DNA from: an uncultured Archangium sp.
GTDB lineage: Bacteria > Myxococcota > Myxococcia > Myxococcales > Myxococcaceae
NCBI GenBank assembly: GCA_903905455.1
Contig: CAIVGN010000055.1
Span: 34,917-98,916, forward strand
Reading direction: 5' to 3'
Length of the DNA stretch: 64,000 nucleotides
The notes under the pieces were generated by a model that saw only the letters and a list, made by a program, of their open reading frames with translations, was not told where the DNA came from and searched no databases. The position numbers and the translations under genes were made by a program. Below, piece after piece: positions 10,458 to 19,651 of this stretch. Numbering within the stretch: the first letter of the stretch is position 1; the number at the start of each line of letters is the position of its first letter.

Positions 10458-11420
10458 ATGCACCACGTCGCTCCCACCGAGTCTCTTCCGGATCGTTCCT
10501 CGCGTGCGCCGTTCAAGTACCCCGTGCGCGTCACCATCGCCGGGTCGCGCGTGGTGCGCGTGCTCTCGGGAGACCTGTCGCTCAGCGGCATGTTCCTGGT
10601 GATGCCCGAGCCGCCCGAGTCGGGCACGGTGGTGACGTTGGCCTTCGAGGCGGGTGGCCGGGTGTTGCCCTTCGCCGAGGGCGAGGTGGCGTGGCGTCGC
10701 AGCGCGGAGACCCGCGGTGGCTTCGGGGTGCGCTTCACGCGGTTCCTCCACCCGCGCGCCGGGGCGCTCATCGACTTCCTCTGCGAGAACGTGGAGTCGG
10801 GCTCCTCGCTCAAGCCCCAGCCGCCTCCGCGGAACTCGCCCCGCCGCTGGTCGGGCCTCGCGGCGCTCGCGGCCGTGGCCACCTTCTTGGTCACCACCGG
10901 CAGCGCGCCGCCCCAGCCGCAGCCCGTCACGCTCGACCCCTCGTTGGTCTGCCGTGCCGACGCCACCGCGTGCCCCGAGGCCGTCGCCGCCGCGCCGAAG
11001 AAGGCGGTGGCGAAGAAGCCGGTGCTCGCCCGGCTCCCCGAGGCCCCGCGCCCGGCGCCGGTGGTGACCCGCACCCTGTTCACCGCGGCGAAGCCGGCGA
11101 GCCTGAGCAGCACGGCCATTCCTTCCGGCGCGGCGCGCCTGGTGACGGTGTCGCGGGTGAGCGGTTCGATGCGCGTGGCCGTCGACCCCGTGGCCGGTGG
11201 CCTGGTGACGCAGGTGCGGGCGTTGCAGAACCCGCCGCGGCTGGTCATCGACGTCAGCGGCATCGCGCCCGTCGCCGACCACCTGGTCCGGGTGTCGGAC
11301 CCGGAGTTGCTGCGCATCGTGGCCCGCAAGAACGGCAAGGGCACGCGGCTGACGCTCGACCTGGCGCGCCAGCCCTCGAAGGTCATCCAGCAGGGCGACA
11401 CGGCGCTGATCAGCTACTGA
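10458..11420 (+). CDS. PilZ - transmembrane - AMIN domain fusion protein
   Basis: 320 residues from the ATG at 10458 (GAGG eight bases upstream). Residues about 15-105 form a PilZ domain with the RxxxR-like RSSRAPFKYPV and the DLSLSG (D/NxSxxG) motif expected to bind cyclic di-GMP. A hydrophobic helix (LAALAAVATFLVTTG, about 133-148) leads to a Pro/Ala/Lys linker. Residues about 230-310 are an AMIN domain (SMRVAVDP...RLVIDVSGI), which in other proteins targets the cell wall or secretins. The layout predicts cytoplasmic c-di-GMP sensing coupled to a periplasmic AMIN domain. Possible roles in pilus or envelope assembly are inference only. Confidence 0.8.
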   Translation: MHHVAPTESLPDRSSRAPFKYPVRVTIAGSRVVRVLSGDLSLSGMFLVMPEPPESGTVVTLAFEAGGRVLPFAEGEVAWRRSAETRGGFGVRFTRFLHPRAGALIDFLCENVESGSSLKPQPPPRNSPRRWSGLAALAAVATFLVTTGSAPPQPQPVTLDPSLVCRADATACPEAVAAAPKKAVAKKPVLARLPEAPRPAPVVTRTLFTAAKPASLSSTAIPSGAARLVTVSRVSGSMRVAVDPVAGGLVTQVRALQNPPRLVIDVSGIAPVADHLVRVSDPELLRIVARKNGKGTRLTLDLARQPSKVIQQGDTALISY

Positions 11421-11504
11421 GCGGCGCGCGCCGACCGCGAAATCGCCGGCGGACCTCCCTGATGATCCGAAGCGCGAGGCAGGCCGTGGCGGTATTGAGG
11501 CGCG

Positions 11505-13337
11505 ATGGCCCGCCCCGAGAGACCTGAGCGCAAGCTCTCCACCCGCGAGCTGTTGCAGCAGCTGCCGCGCGCCCTCTCGCTGGTGTGGGAGGCCGACAGC
11601 CGCAACGCGGTGCTGCTCTCGGTGCTCACCGTGGTGCAGGCCGGGCTCCCGGCGGCGATGGCCTGGGTGGGCAAGCTGATCATCGACGCGGTGGTGCAGG
11701 CCTCGGCGCTGAAGCCGGTCACCGAGGCCGCCCAGGCGCTGGTGTGGCGCTACGTGGGCTGGGAGCTGGGGCTCGCCCTGGTGGCCCTGCTGCTGGGCCG
11801 GTTCCTCGGGCTGTCGAAGGAGTTGCTGCGCGTCAGCCTCGGCAACCTGCTCAACGAGCGCATCCTCGAGAAGTCGCTGACCCTCGAGCTGCGTCACTAC
11901 GAAGACAGCGAGACCTACGACATCATGCAGAACGCGCGGCGCGAGGCGTCGTCGCGGCCGCTGGCCCTGGCGATGGACGCGGTGACCGTGGTGCGCAACC
12001 TGCTCACCCTGACCACCTTCGCGGTGCTGCTGTGGAACGTGGCCTGGTGGAGCGTGGCGGTGCTGCTGCTGGCCGCCATCCCCTCGTTCCTCGCGGAGAC
12101 GAAGCTCTCGGGGGAGGCCTTCCGGCTCTACTCGTGGCGCGCGCCCGAGGGCCGCAAGCTCAACTACCTGGAGTGGATCCTCACCCGCGACTCCACGGTC
12201 AAGGAGGTCAAGCTCTTCGGCCTGGGCCCGCTGATCCTCGGGCGGTACCGCGCGCTCTTCGCCCGGTTCCTCGCCGAGGATCGCCAGCTGGCGCGCAAGC
12301 GGCTGGTCTACGGCACCTTGCTGGGCGCCTTCTCGCTGGGGGCCTTCTACCTCTGCTACCTCTGGGTCGCCGGGCGCGCGTCGTCGGGGGCGATCAGCGT
12401 GGGCGACCTCGTGCTCTCGCTGGCCGTCTTCCGCCAGGGCCAGTCGGCCTTCGAGGCGGTGCTCGGCGCGGTGGCCGGCATGTACGAAGACGCGCTCTTC
12501 CTCTCGAACCTCCAGCGCTTCTTCGAGCTGCCGACCACAGCCGAGGCCTCGCGGGTGGTGCCGCCGAAGACGCTGCCGCCGGGGCCCCACACCCTCGAGT
12601 TCGACCACGTCAGCTTCCGCTACCAGGGCCGCACCGACTGGGCGCTGCGCGACGTGACCTTGCGCCTCGAGCCGGGTGAGAAGCTGGCGCTGGTGGGGGA
12701 GAACGGGGCCGGCAAGTCGACGCTCATCAAGCTGCTCCTGCGGCTCTACGAGCCCACCGAGGGGGCCATCCGCTACGGGGGCGTCGACCTGCGCGACCTC
12801 GCGGTGGACGACCTGCGCGGGCGCGTGGGCGCGGTGTTCCAGGACTTCGTGCGCTACCAGTTCACCGCGGCCGAGAACATCGGGCTGGGGCAACCCTCGA
12901 AGGTCGAAGACCGCGGGGCCATCGAACTGGCCGCCGAGGCGGGCGGGGCGCGCAGCGTCATCGAGGCGCTGCCGAAGCAGTACGACACCATGCTCGGGGG
13001 CTGGTTCGAGAAGGGCCACGAGCTGTCGGGGGGCCAGTGGCAGAAGCTGGCCATCGCGCGCGCCTTCATGCGCGACGCGGAGATCCTCATCCTCGACGAG
13101 CCCACCGCGGCCATCGACGCCGAGGCCGAGGTGGCGCTCTTCGAGCGGTTTCGCGCGCTGTCCAAGGACCGCACCGCGATCATCATCAGCCACCGCTTCA
13201 GCACCGTGCGCATGGCCGACCGCATCGCGGTGCTCGAGGGTGGCCAGCTGACCGAGCTGGGCAGCCACGACGCGCTGCTGGCCCAGGGCGGGCGCTACGC
13301 CAAGCTCTTCACCCTGCAGGCCCAGGGCTACCGGTGA
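11505..13337 (+). CDS. ABC transporter, fused permease and ATPase (exporter type)
   Basis: 610 residues. Six hydrophobic helices (about 35-330) form a type I exporter membrane domain. The nucleotide-binding domain (about 365-605) has Walker A GENGAGKST, Q-loop VFQDF, signature LSGGQ (about 507), Walker B ILILDEPTAAID and the H-loop SHR. A half-transporter, so expected to work as a homodimer or with another half encoded elsewhere. The substrate is not apparent; related bacterial proteins export lipids, peptides or drugs. It lies 84 bp after the PilZ-AMIN gene on the same strand and 61 bp before the histidine kinase. Confidence 0.9.
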   Translation: MARPERPERKLSTRELLQQLPRALSLVWEADSRNAVLLSVLTVVQAGLPAAMAWVGKLIIDAVVQASALKPVTEAAQALVWRYVGWELGLALVALLLGRFLGLSKELLRVSLGNLLNERILEKSLTLELRHYEDSETYDIMQNARREASSRPLALAMDAVTVVRNLLTLTTFAVLLWNVAWWSVAVLLLAAIPSFLAETKLSGEAFRLYSWRAPEGRKLNYLEWILTRDSTVKEVKLFGLGPLILGRYRALFARFLAEDRQLARKRLVYGTLLGAFSLGAFYLCYLWVAGRASSGAISVGDLVLSLAVFRQGQSAFEAVLGAVAGMYEDALFLSNLQRFFELPTTAEASRVVPPKTLPPGPHTLEFDHVSFRYQGRTDWALRDVTLRLEPGEKLALVGENGAGKSTLIKLLLRLYEPTEGAIRYGGVDLRDLAVDDLRGRVGAVFQDFVRYQFTAAENIGLGQPSKVEDRGAIELAAEAGGARSVIEALPKQYDTMLGGWFEKGHELSGGQWQKLAIARAFMRDAEILILDEPTAAIDAEAEVALFERFRALSKDRTAIIISHRFSTVRMADRIAVLEGGQLTELGSHDALLAQGGRYAKLFTLQAQGYR

Positions 13338-13398
13338 GCCTCGCCGCCGACAAAGCGGGCACCGGGCGCCGCCGGGGGCAGTAGCGTCCCCGCCGCCG

Positions 13399-15015
13399 AT
13401 GCCCGAGGCCGAAGAACAGCTGCGCAGCCGCGCCTCGTTGACCACCGTGCGCTCGGTGCTCGGGGCGCTCATTCTCGTGGCGCTGCTCGGGTCCATCGCC
13501 TCGGTCATCTCGTACCGCGCCGACGTCACCGAGGCCCGCCGCCAGGTCCGCGCGCGGGTGGCCCAGCAGGGGCGGCTCTACGCCGACTCGCTGGGGCTCC
13601 ACTTCGACGTGCTGCGCTCCGAGCTGCAACGGCTGGCCGACCGGGGCTACCCCGCGCTCGCCCGCCGCGACGCCAGCGTGCTCGACAGCATTCGCGAAGA
13701 CCGCACCTTGTTCGGTGAAGGCGTGGTGCTCTTCGATCTCACCGGCCGGGTGGAATGGAGCGAGCCCGCGCTCTCGCTGCCGCCCGAGATGCAGAGCCAG
13801 CCCTGGTTCCAGCAGGTGCTGGCGCTCGAGCACCCCACGGTCGACGAGCTGCTCAACGACGAGACCTCGCGGCTGGCCGTGGCGCTGCCGGTGCGCGACG
13901 CGGGCAAGCTGGTGGGGGTGCTGGTCGGCGTGGTCGGCGGCAGCGACCGCCTGCTCTACGGCGTCGAGGGCCCGGGCGAACAGCTGCTGCTGTTGTCCTC
14001 CCGCGAGCGGGTGGTGCTGCCCCTCTCGGAGCCTTCCTGGAGCCACGCCCCCGACTTCGATGGCCGGGTGGAGGCCCTGCGCGCCTCGGGCGGGGACGCC
14101 ACCTGGACGCTGGAGGGCCACGAGGTGATGGCCGAGGCCTTCCCGGTGAAGAACACCGGGCTGCAGGTGCTGGCCCTGGAGAGCGAAGAGACCTCGGTGA
14201 CGCCCATTCGCCGGCGGCTCAACTTCCAGCTCGCGTTCCTGCTGGTGGTGCAGTTGGTCGCCCTGGGCGGCTTCGTGCTCTTCCTGCGGCGCACCTGGCG
14301 GGTGTTCCTCGAGGCGGAGAAGCGCTTCGCCCGGCAGGAGAAGATGGCCGCCCTGGGCACCGCCGCCAGCCTCATCGCCCACGAGGTGAAGAACTCGCTC
14401 AACGGGCTCAAGGCCGCGACTTCGCTGCTCGAGAGCGGCGGTGACCCGGGCCTCGTCTCGCGCACCGTCAAGGGCCAGGTCGAGCGGCTCAGCCACCTCG
14501 CGCGCTCGTTGCTCTCGTTCTCCAAGCCCAGCGACCTGCGCCGGGTGCCGGTGCAGCTCGACGCCCTGGCGGCCGAGACGGTGCAGGCGCTCGACTCGTT
14601 GCCCGAGTGGCCCGAGGCCGAGGTGGTGACGGACCTGGCGCCGCAGGTGACGCTCGAGAGCGACCCGCTGCTGTTGACCACCGCCATCGACAACCTGGTG
14701 CGCAACGCCATCGAGGCCGCGGTGGCCGCCAAGGACCTGGGGCGCGTCACCCAGCCGAAGGTGACGGTGCAGGTGCTGCGCGACGGGCCCCACGCGGTGC
14801 TGCGCGTGGACGACAACGCGGGCGGCGCCCCGGCCGAGCTCGACTCGCGCCTGGGCGAGCCCTTCTTCACCACCAAGCCGCGCGGCATCGGCCTGGGCCT
14901 GTCGATGACGCTGCGGGCGGTGGAGCAGCTCGGCGGGACCTTGCGCTTCGAGCGCCTCGCCTCGGGCAGCCGCTTCGAGCTGCGCCTGCCCTTGAACCCG
15001 GAAAGTGGGGCCTGA
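13399..15015 (+). CDS. Sensor histidine kinase, NtrB-like
   Basis: 538 residues. Transmembrane helices near residues 18-40 and 275-297 enclose a sensor of about 230 residues, probably a Cache-type periplasmic ligand domain. The transmitter has His328 in AHEVKNSLNGLK (phospho-acceptor, HisKA type), the N box DNLVRNAIEAA, and G boxes VDDNAGG and GIGLGLSM. Three bases separate it from the NtrC-type response regulator, its obvious partner. The final domain is compact, with no receiver. Signal unknown. Confidence 0.9.
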   Translation: MPEAEEQLRSRASLTTVRSVLGALILVALLGSIASVISYRADVTEARRQVRARVAQQGRLYADSLGLHFDVLRSELQRLADRGYPALARRDASVLDSIREDRTLFGEGVVLFDLTGRVEWSEPALSLPPEMQSQPWFQQVLALEHPTVDELLNDETSRLAVALPVRDAGKLVGVLVGVVGGSDRLLYGVEGPGEQLLLLSSRERVVLPLSEPSWSHAPDFDGRVEALRASGGDATWTLEGHEVMAEAFPVKNTGLQVLALESEETSVTPIRRRLNFQLAFLLVVQLVALGGFVLFLRRTWRVFLEAEKRFARQEKMAALGTAASLIAHEVKNSLNGLKAATSLLESGGDPGLVSRTVKGQVERLSHLARSLLSFSKPSDLRRVPVQLDALAAETVQALDSLPEWPEAEVVTDLAPQVTLESDPLLLTTAIDNLVRNAIEAAVAAKDLGRVTQPKVTVQVLRDGPHAVLRVDDNAGGAPAELDSRLGEPFFTTKPRGIGLGLSMTLRAVEQLGGTLRFERLASGSRFELRLPLNPESGA

Positions 15016-15018
15016 CCC

Positions 15019-16359
15019 ATGTTGACCACGCTGCTCGTCGATGATGACCGCGCCTTCTCTGCCGTCGCCGCGGCCACGCTCCAGCGCGAGGGGCTGCCGG
15101 TGACGGTGGCGCACTCGCTCCACGAGGCGCGCAACCTCATCGCCCAGAAGAGCTTCGACCTCATCATCCTCGACCGCCGCCTGCCCGACGGGGACGGGCT
15201 CGAGGCGCTGCCCGAGGTGCGCGCGGCGCTGCCTGGCGCGGTGGTGGTCATGGTGACGGCCCACGGGGACATCGCCAGCGCGGTGGAGGCCATTCGCCTG
15301 GGCGCCGCCGACTACCTCGCCAAGCCCATCGAGCTGACCGACCTGCTCTTCAAGGCGCGGCGCGCGGCCGACGAGATCCGCCTGCGCGATCGCCTGCAGC
15401 ACGCGGAGGGCGCGCTCTCGACGCGGCGCGGGCTCATCACCCCGGTGTCGCCGCCGATGAAGGCGGTGGTCGACACCATCGAGCGCATCGCGCTCTCGAG
15501 CCCGCGCAGCCCGGTGTTGCTGCTGGGCGAGACGGGCTGCGGCAAGGAGGCGCTCGCCTGGCACCTGCACCAGCGCAGCTTCGGCGCGGCCATGCCCTTC
15601 ATCCAGCTCAACTGCGCGGCGCTCCCCGAGTCGATGGCCGAGAGCGAGCTCTTCGGGCACGAGAAGGGCGCCTTCACCGACGCCCGGGCCACGCGGCGCG
15701 GCCTGGTGGAGCTGGCGGCCCGCGGCACGCTCTTCCTCGACGAGGTGGGCGAGCTCTCGGCGCCGCTGCAGGCCAAGCTACTCACCTTCCTCGACGGGGG
15801 GCGCTTCCGGCGCCTGGGCGGCTCGACGGAGCTGAGCTCGTCGGCCCGGGTGGTGGCGGCGACCAACCGCGACCTCGAGCGCAACGTGAAGGAAGGGCGC
15901 TTTCGCGAAGACCTGTGGTTCCGGTTGTCGGTGTTCCGCATCGAGGTGCCGCCGTTGCGCGCGCGCAAGGAAGACATCGCGCGGCTGGCCGAGGGGCTGT
16001 TGCCGCGGGTGGCCGGCGAGCAGGGGCGCCGCGACGTGCCGCGGCTCTCGGCGAGCGCCCTGGCCAGGCTGGAGCGCTACCGCTTCCCGGGCAACGTGCG
16101 CGAGCTGCGCAACATCCTCGAGCGGGCCCTGGCCCTCGAGTCGGGCGCGGAGCTCTCGTTGGACTGGTTGGTGACGCCCGACGCCGGCGCGAGCGCCCCG
16201 GCCTCGGGGTTCGTCTCGCGGGAGGTGGAGACGCTCGACGCGCTGGAGCGGCGCTACGCGCGCTGGGCGCTGGAGCAGAACGAGGGGCGCCGGCTGGAGA
16301 CCGCGAAGGCCCTGGGCATCTCGCACCCCACGTTCAACAAGCTGGTGAGGGAAGAGTGA
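15019..16359 (+). CDS. NtrC-family sigma-54-dependent response regulator
   Basis: 446 residues. Receiver (about 1-120) with acidic pair DDDR, phospho-acceptor Asp52 in LDRRLPDGDG and Lys in AKPIE; AAA+ domain with Walker A GETGCGKE and an L1 loop reading GAFTDA (217-222) instead of GAFTGA; C-terminal Fis-type helix-turn-helix ending AKALGISHPTFNKLV. Activates sigma-54 promoters on phosphorylation by the kinase immediately upstream. GAFTGA contacts sigma-54; the Gly-to-Asp change at its fifth position is a natural variant found in some of these proteins. Target genes are not evident. Confidence 0.92.
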   Translation: MLTTLLVDDDRAFSAVAAATLQREGLPVTVAHSLHEARNLIAQKSFDLIILDRRLPDGDGLEALPEVRAALPGAVVVMVTAHGDIASAVEAIRLGAADYLAKPIELTDLLFKARRAADEIRLRDRLQHAEGALSTRRGLITPVSPPMKAVVDTIERIALSSPRSPVLLLGETGCGKEALAWHLHQRSFGAAMPFIQLNCAALPESMAESELFGHEKGAFTDARATRRGLVELAARGTLFLDEVGELSAPLQAKLLTFLDGGRFRRLGGSTELSSSARVVAATNRDLERNVKEGRFREDLWFRLSVFRIEVPPLRARKEDIARLAEGLLPRVAGEQGRRDVPRLSASALARLERYRFPGNVRELRNILERALALESGAELSLDWLVTPDAGASAPASGFVSREVETLDALERRYARWALEQNEGRRLETAKALGISHPTFNKLVREE

Positions 16360-16380
16360 GCTCCCCCGCCCACGACTGCT

Positions 16381-19300
16381 TCAGGGCACGTTGACCACGG
16401 TGTTGTTCGCGGTGAACACGCAGGGCACGCCGGTCTGGAAGCGCACGGTGCCCACCACCCACATGTCCTTGACCACGCTCATGGTGCGGGTCTGGGTCGT
16501 CACCAGCTGGCCACCGCAGTACAGCTTGAGCGTGGAGGTCACCGGGGCCGCCGCGGCGTACGAGTAGACGTGCACGCCGATGGTGTAGTTGAGGTTCTGC
16601 ACCGGGGTGTTGATGCGCGTGTTCTCCGGGCCCTGGCCGGTGATGTCGTCGCGATCGAGGCTGGGGTCTGACTGCAGGCCGGCCGTCCAGTTGGGGTTGG
16701 TGTTGACGTAGTCACAGTCCCACGTGGTGTTGAACCAGCTGGTGGAGCTGCTCGCCGGGCCCGCGTTGGGGTGCAGCAGGTGCAGGTCCATGTCGTTGGG
16801 GCGGTTCCAGGTCAGCTCGATCCACAGGTCGCCGTTGGCGGTCACGGTGATGGGCGTGGTGCACTGCGAGGTGCCGCCCAGGCCGTCGGAGACGTTGAAC
16901 GAGACCACGTGCGTACCCACCACGTCGGCGAAGTAGTTGGTGCTGGTGCAGCTGGTGGGGGCCGAGAAGGTGCCGTTGGAGGTCGTGGGGCGCATGGAGG
17001 CGCTCCACGCGCAGGTCACCGCGCCGGGCGCCATGATGGTGGGCGCGAGGGTCACCGTGGAGTTCGCGTTGACCGTCATCGGGGGCGGGCACACCGCGGT
17101 CACGCCGCAGGTGGCCATGGTGCGGGGGATGCCGTTGGCGTTGAGGGGGATGTTGTACGGCACCGTCTGCGTGCCCTGCTGCATGGTGATGGTGAGCACG
17201 CCGCTCGCCGCGCCGCTGACGTAGGGGCGGAAGCGCACCAGTACCGTGCGCGACGCGCCGGGGAGGATCGCGCCGCCGGGGGGCGCCGAGGTCAGGGCGA
17301 ACTGCGGGCAGCCGGCGGCCGTGGTGCACGAGCCCGAGCCGGTGGGCGCGACGGCCGCGTCGGTGAGCACCGTGGAGTTGAGGGTCACCGAGGTGGAGCA
17401 GGTGTTGGTGATCACCAGCGGGCGCTCCGGCGATCCGCACTCGAGCTGCGTGTCGTTGAACACCATCGGCTGGGGGGTGATGGTGACGCAGGCGGGCACC
17501 AGGGTGGCCGTGAGCTGCACCTGGGCCTGGGGCGCGCCGGGGGTCGACACGTTGAAGGTGACCGCGCCGCTGACCGTGGGAGCGCCACCCGAGGGCTGCG
17601 TGGTCGGCTGGGCGCGCACGGTGATGGTCGTGGACTGGCCGGCGGCGAGCGTGAGGTCGATGGGGTTCGAGACGATGCTGAAGATGGCGTCGCTGCCCGG
17701 CGCGAGGTCGATGCCGTTGAAGTAGCAGAGCTCGCTGGGCTGGGTGCCGAGGTTGGTCAGGGTGAACGAGAGGTCCTTCACTTCGGGCACGGTCATCAGG
17801 CCGAAGGGCAGGTTGGTGGGGCTGACGGTGTAGTTGCACGGGGGCGCCACGATGGCCTCGGCGGTGATGCGCACCTTCACCTCGGGGGTGACGATGTCGT
17901 TGGAGAAGATGGTGATCTCCCATTCCTTGAGGCCGGCCGTCGCGGGGATCACGCGCACCGGCAGCTGCAGCGCCGCGGTGACCGAGGCCTCGATGCCGAT
18001 GGCCGGGTTGTAGAGCGTGGGGCTCAGGGTGTGCGGGCAGCTCGCGGTGGCCGCGTCCCAGTCGCCCACGCACAGCTCGTCGTCGGTGCCGTTGATCGCG
18101 CGCACTTCGTAATAGGTGGTGCCCGTACCCAGGGCGCCCAGCTTCAAGTTGGTCCGCGGGTCAGGAGTGGCGGGGCGGTTGCCGACGTTGGCCACGCGCA
18201 GGTTGCGCTGCGCGGAAGTGCCGGGCATCGAGCCGGGGCTGAAGCCGATGCGGCCGATGGCGAAGACGGGCGAGGGACGCACCTCGATGCGCGGCCCGCC
18301 GCCGAAGCCCTTGAGCGAGACGGCGACGCCCGGCTGCGACGAGAGCGAGGTCGAGGCCTGGAGCTGGCCGAGGCGGGGCCCGAGCACCACCGGGCGGAAC
18401 TCGAGCTCCGTGGTCGCGGTGCCGTTGGTCCACGTGCCGGCGGGGTCGCGCGTCGCGGCGGGCACCACGAGGGTGGTGAGGTCGCCGGGCTGGGCCGCGG
18501 TGATCACGAAGACCGGGTCGCTGGTGCGCAGCCCCGAGAGCTCGGCGGCGATGCTGCACGAGTTCGAGAAGACCACGCGGCCGGTGCCCACGGCCGAGGG
18601 GGCCACCGAGCCGAAGTGCAGCCCGAGGCCCATGGCGTCGTCGGGGGGCTCGGCCTTCCAGGTGAGACAGGAGTTCACGCCGCGGCCCTTGAGCTGCACG
18701 ACGCGCTCGGGGCACGACTCGCCCCGCTTGACGTTCATCTGGCCGTTGAAGTCGCCCGACTCGGAAGGCTGGAAGGTGATGGTGAGCTTCGCCTCGCTGT
18801 TGGCGGCCACGGTCAGCGCGTTGCCCATCTGGAGCCCGCTCACGGTGAAGATGCCGACCGGCGCGCCGGTCACGCCGCTGGCGGTGACGCGCACCGCGGC
18901 CGCGCTGTCGTTGCGCACGTCGACGTCGGAGCTGAGCGTGGAGCGCAGCGGCACCGAGCCGAAGTCGATGACCGCGGGAACGTCGCACTGGCCGGCGATG
19001 GCCTTGCCCCGCAGCGTGAGCGGCGCCGCGGCCGCGCCCTGGGGCCGCAGCTCGAGGTCCGACTCGTAGTCGACGCTGCCCATGCCCTCGGTCAGCGGCG
19101 GCGTGAAGCTCACCACGACCTGGGTGCGCTCGGTGGGGCTGAGCGTCACCGTCGGGTCCCAGTGCACCTCGAAGGCCGCGCTCGGCTCGACGGTGAGGTT
19201 GAGCGTGGTGGCCGCGCCCATCAGCTTGGCGAAGTCCGTCATGGTGAAGGCCGCGCGCCCGACGTTGCGCACGAAGAGCGTCTCGTCGCGCCGGGCGCCC

Positions 19301-19470
19301 ATGGTGGTGCCGGGGAAGTCGACGAAGGCCTTGGTGTCGCCCTGCGTGCCCGCCGCCGTCTCCCACTCCCACAACACTTCGCCGGAGATGCCGAAGGTGT
19401 TGGGCCGCTGGCATTCACAGCCGGCGATGATCAGGGAAGCAAACAGAACGAGCAGGCGCTGGTTTCGCAC
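16381..19470 (-). CDS. Large lipoprotein with repeated Ig-like (HYDIN/choice-of-anchor) folds
   Basis: 1029 residues from a GTG at 19470 preceded by AGGAGG at six bases, which places a lipoprotein signal (LFASLIIAGC, Cys18) at the N-terminus. The body consists of repeated units of about 100 residues with the pattern FGSVPLxxT...VxNxS...F.PxxxGxxxG, typical of ASH/HYDIN-like Ig folds. About residues 900-1000 resemble a calcium-binding beta domain (WNRPNDMDLHLLHP, then DPSLDRDDITGQGPENTRI) seen at the end of many myxobacterial exported proteins. Expected on the outer membrane surface; role unknown. Nearly touches the NtrC gene convergently (21 bp). Confidence 0.85.
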   Translation of the reverse strand: MRNQRLLVLFASLIIAGCECQRPNTFGISGEVLWEWETAAGTQGDTKAFVDFPGTTMGARRDETLFVRNVGRAAFTMTDFAKLMGAATTLNLTVEPSAAFEVHWDPTVTLSPTERTQVVVSFTPPLTEGMGSVDYESDLELRPQGAAAAPLTLRGKAIAGQCDVPAVIDFGSVPLRSTLSSDVDVRNDSAAAVRVTASGVTGAPVGIFTVSGLQMGNALTVAANSEAKLTITFQPSESGDFNGQMNVKRGESCPERVVQLKGRGVNSCLTWKAEPPDDAMGLGLHFGSVAPSAVGTGRVVFSNSCSIAAELSGLRTSDPVFVITAAQPGDLTTLVVPAATRDPAGTWTNGTATTELEFRPVVLGPRLGQLQASTSLSSQPGVAVSLKGFGGGPRIEVRPSPVFAIGRIGFSPGSMPGTSAQRNLRVANVGNRPATPDPRTNLKLGALGTGTTYYEVRAINGTDDELCVGDWDAATASCPHTLSPTLYNPAIGIEASVTAALQLPVRVIPATAGLKEWEITIFSNDIVTPEVKVRITAEAIVAPPCNYTVSPTNLPFGLMTVPEVKDLSFTLTNLGTQPSELCYFNGIDLAPGSDAIFSIVSNPIDLTLAAGQSTTITVRAQPTTQPSGGAPTVSGAVTFNVSTPGAPQAQVQLTATLVPACVTITPQPMVFNDTQLECGSPERPLVITNTCSTSVTLNSTVLTDAAVAPTGSGSCTTAAGCPQFALTSAPPGGAILPGASRTVLVRFRPYVSGAASGVLTITMQQGTQTVPYNIPLNANGIPRTMATCGVTAVCPPPMTVNANSTVTLAPTIMAPGAVTCAWSASMRPTTSNGTFSAPTSCTSTNYFADVVGTHVVSFNVSDGLGGTSQCTTPITVTANGDLWIELTWNRPNDMDLHLLHPNAGPASSSTSWFNTTWDCDYVNTNPNWTAGLQSDPSLDRDDITGQGPENTRINTPVQNLNYTIGVHVYSYAAAAPVTSTLKLYCGGQLVTTQTRTMSVVKDMWVVGTVRFQTGVPCVFTANNTVVNVP

Positions 19471-19651
19471 CCGTGTCCTCCTACCACGCCCCCCCCGATC
19501 TCCGGAAACCGGGCCCCCGCACGGTTTTCTCAGCAGGTGAGAACGAAACTTCCTTTCAGCCCCCACTGAAGAGTTCTTTCACCGGCGCTGCGGCGGTCGT
19601 GTTGATCCGCGCGGTTGGCGCTGGCCCGCGGCGTGGAGAGTGCGCTGACCC

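Noticed and set aside
19495..19540. Imperfect inverted repeat (GAAACCG / CGGTTTTC) in the divergent gap before the efflux operon
   Set aside because: Short with a mismatch and not centred on an obvious promoter; too weak to call an operator.
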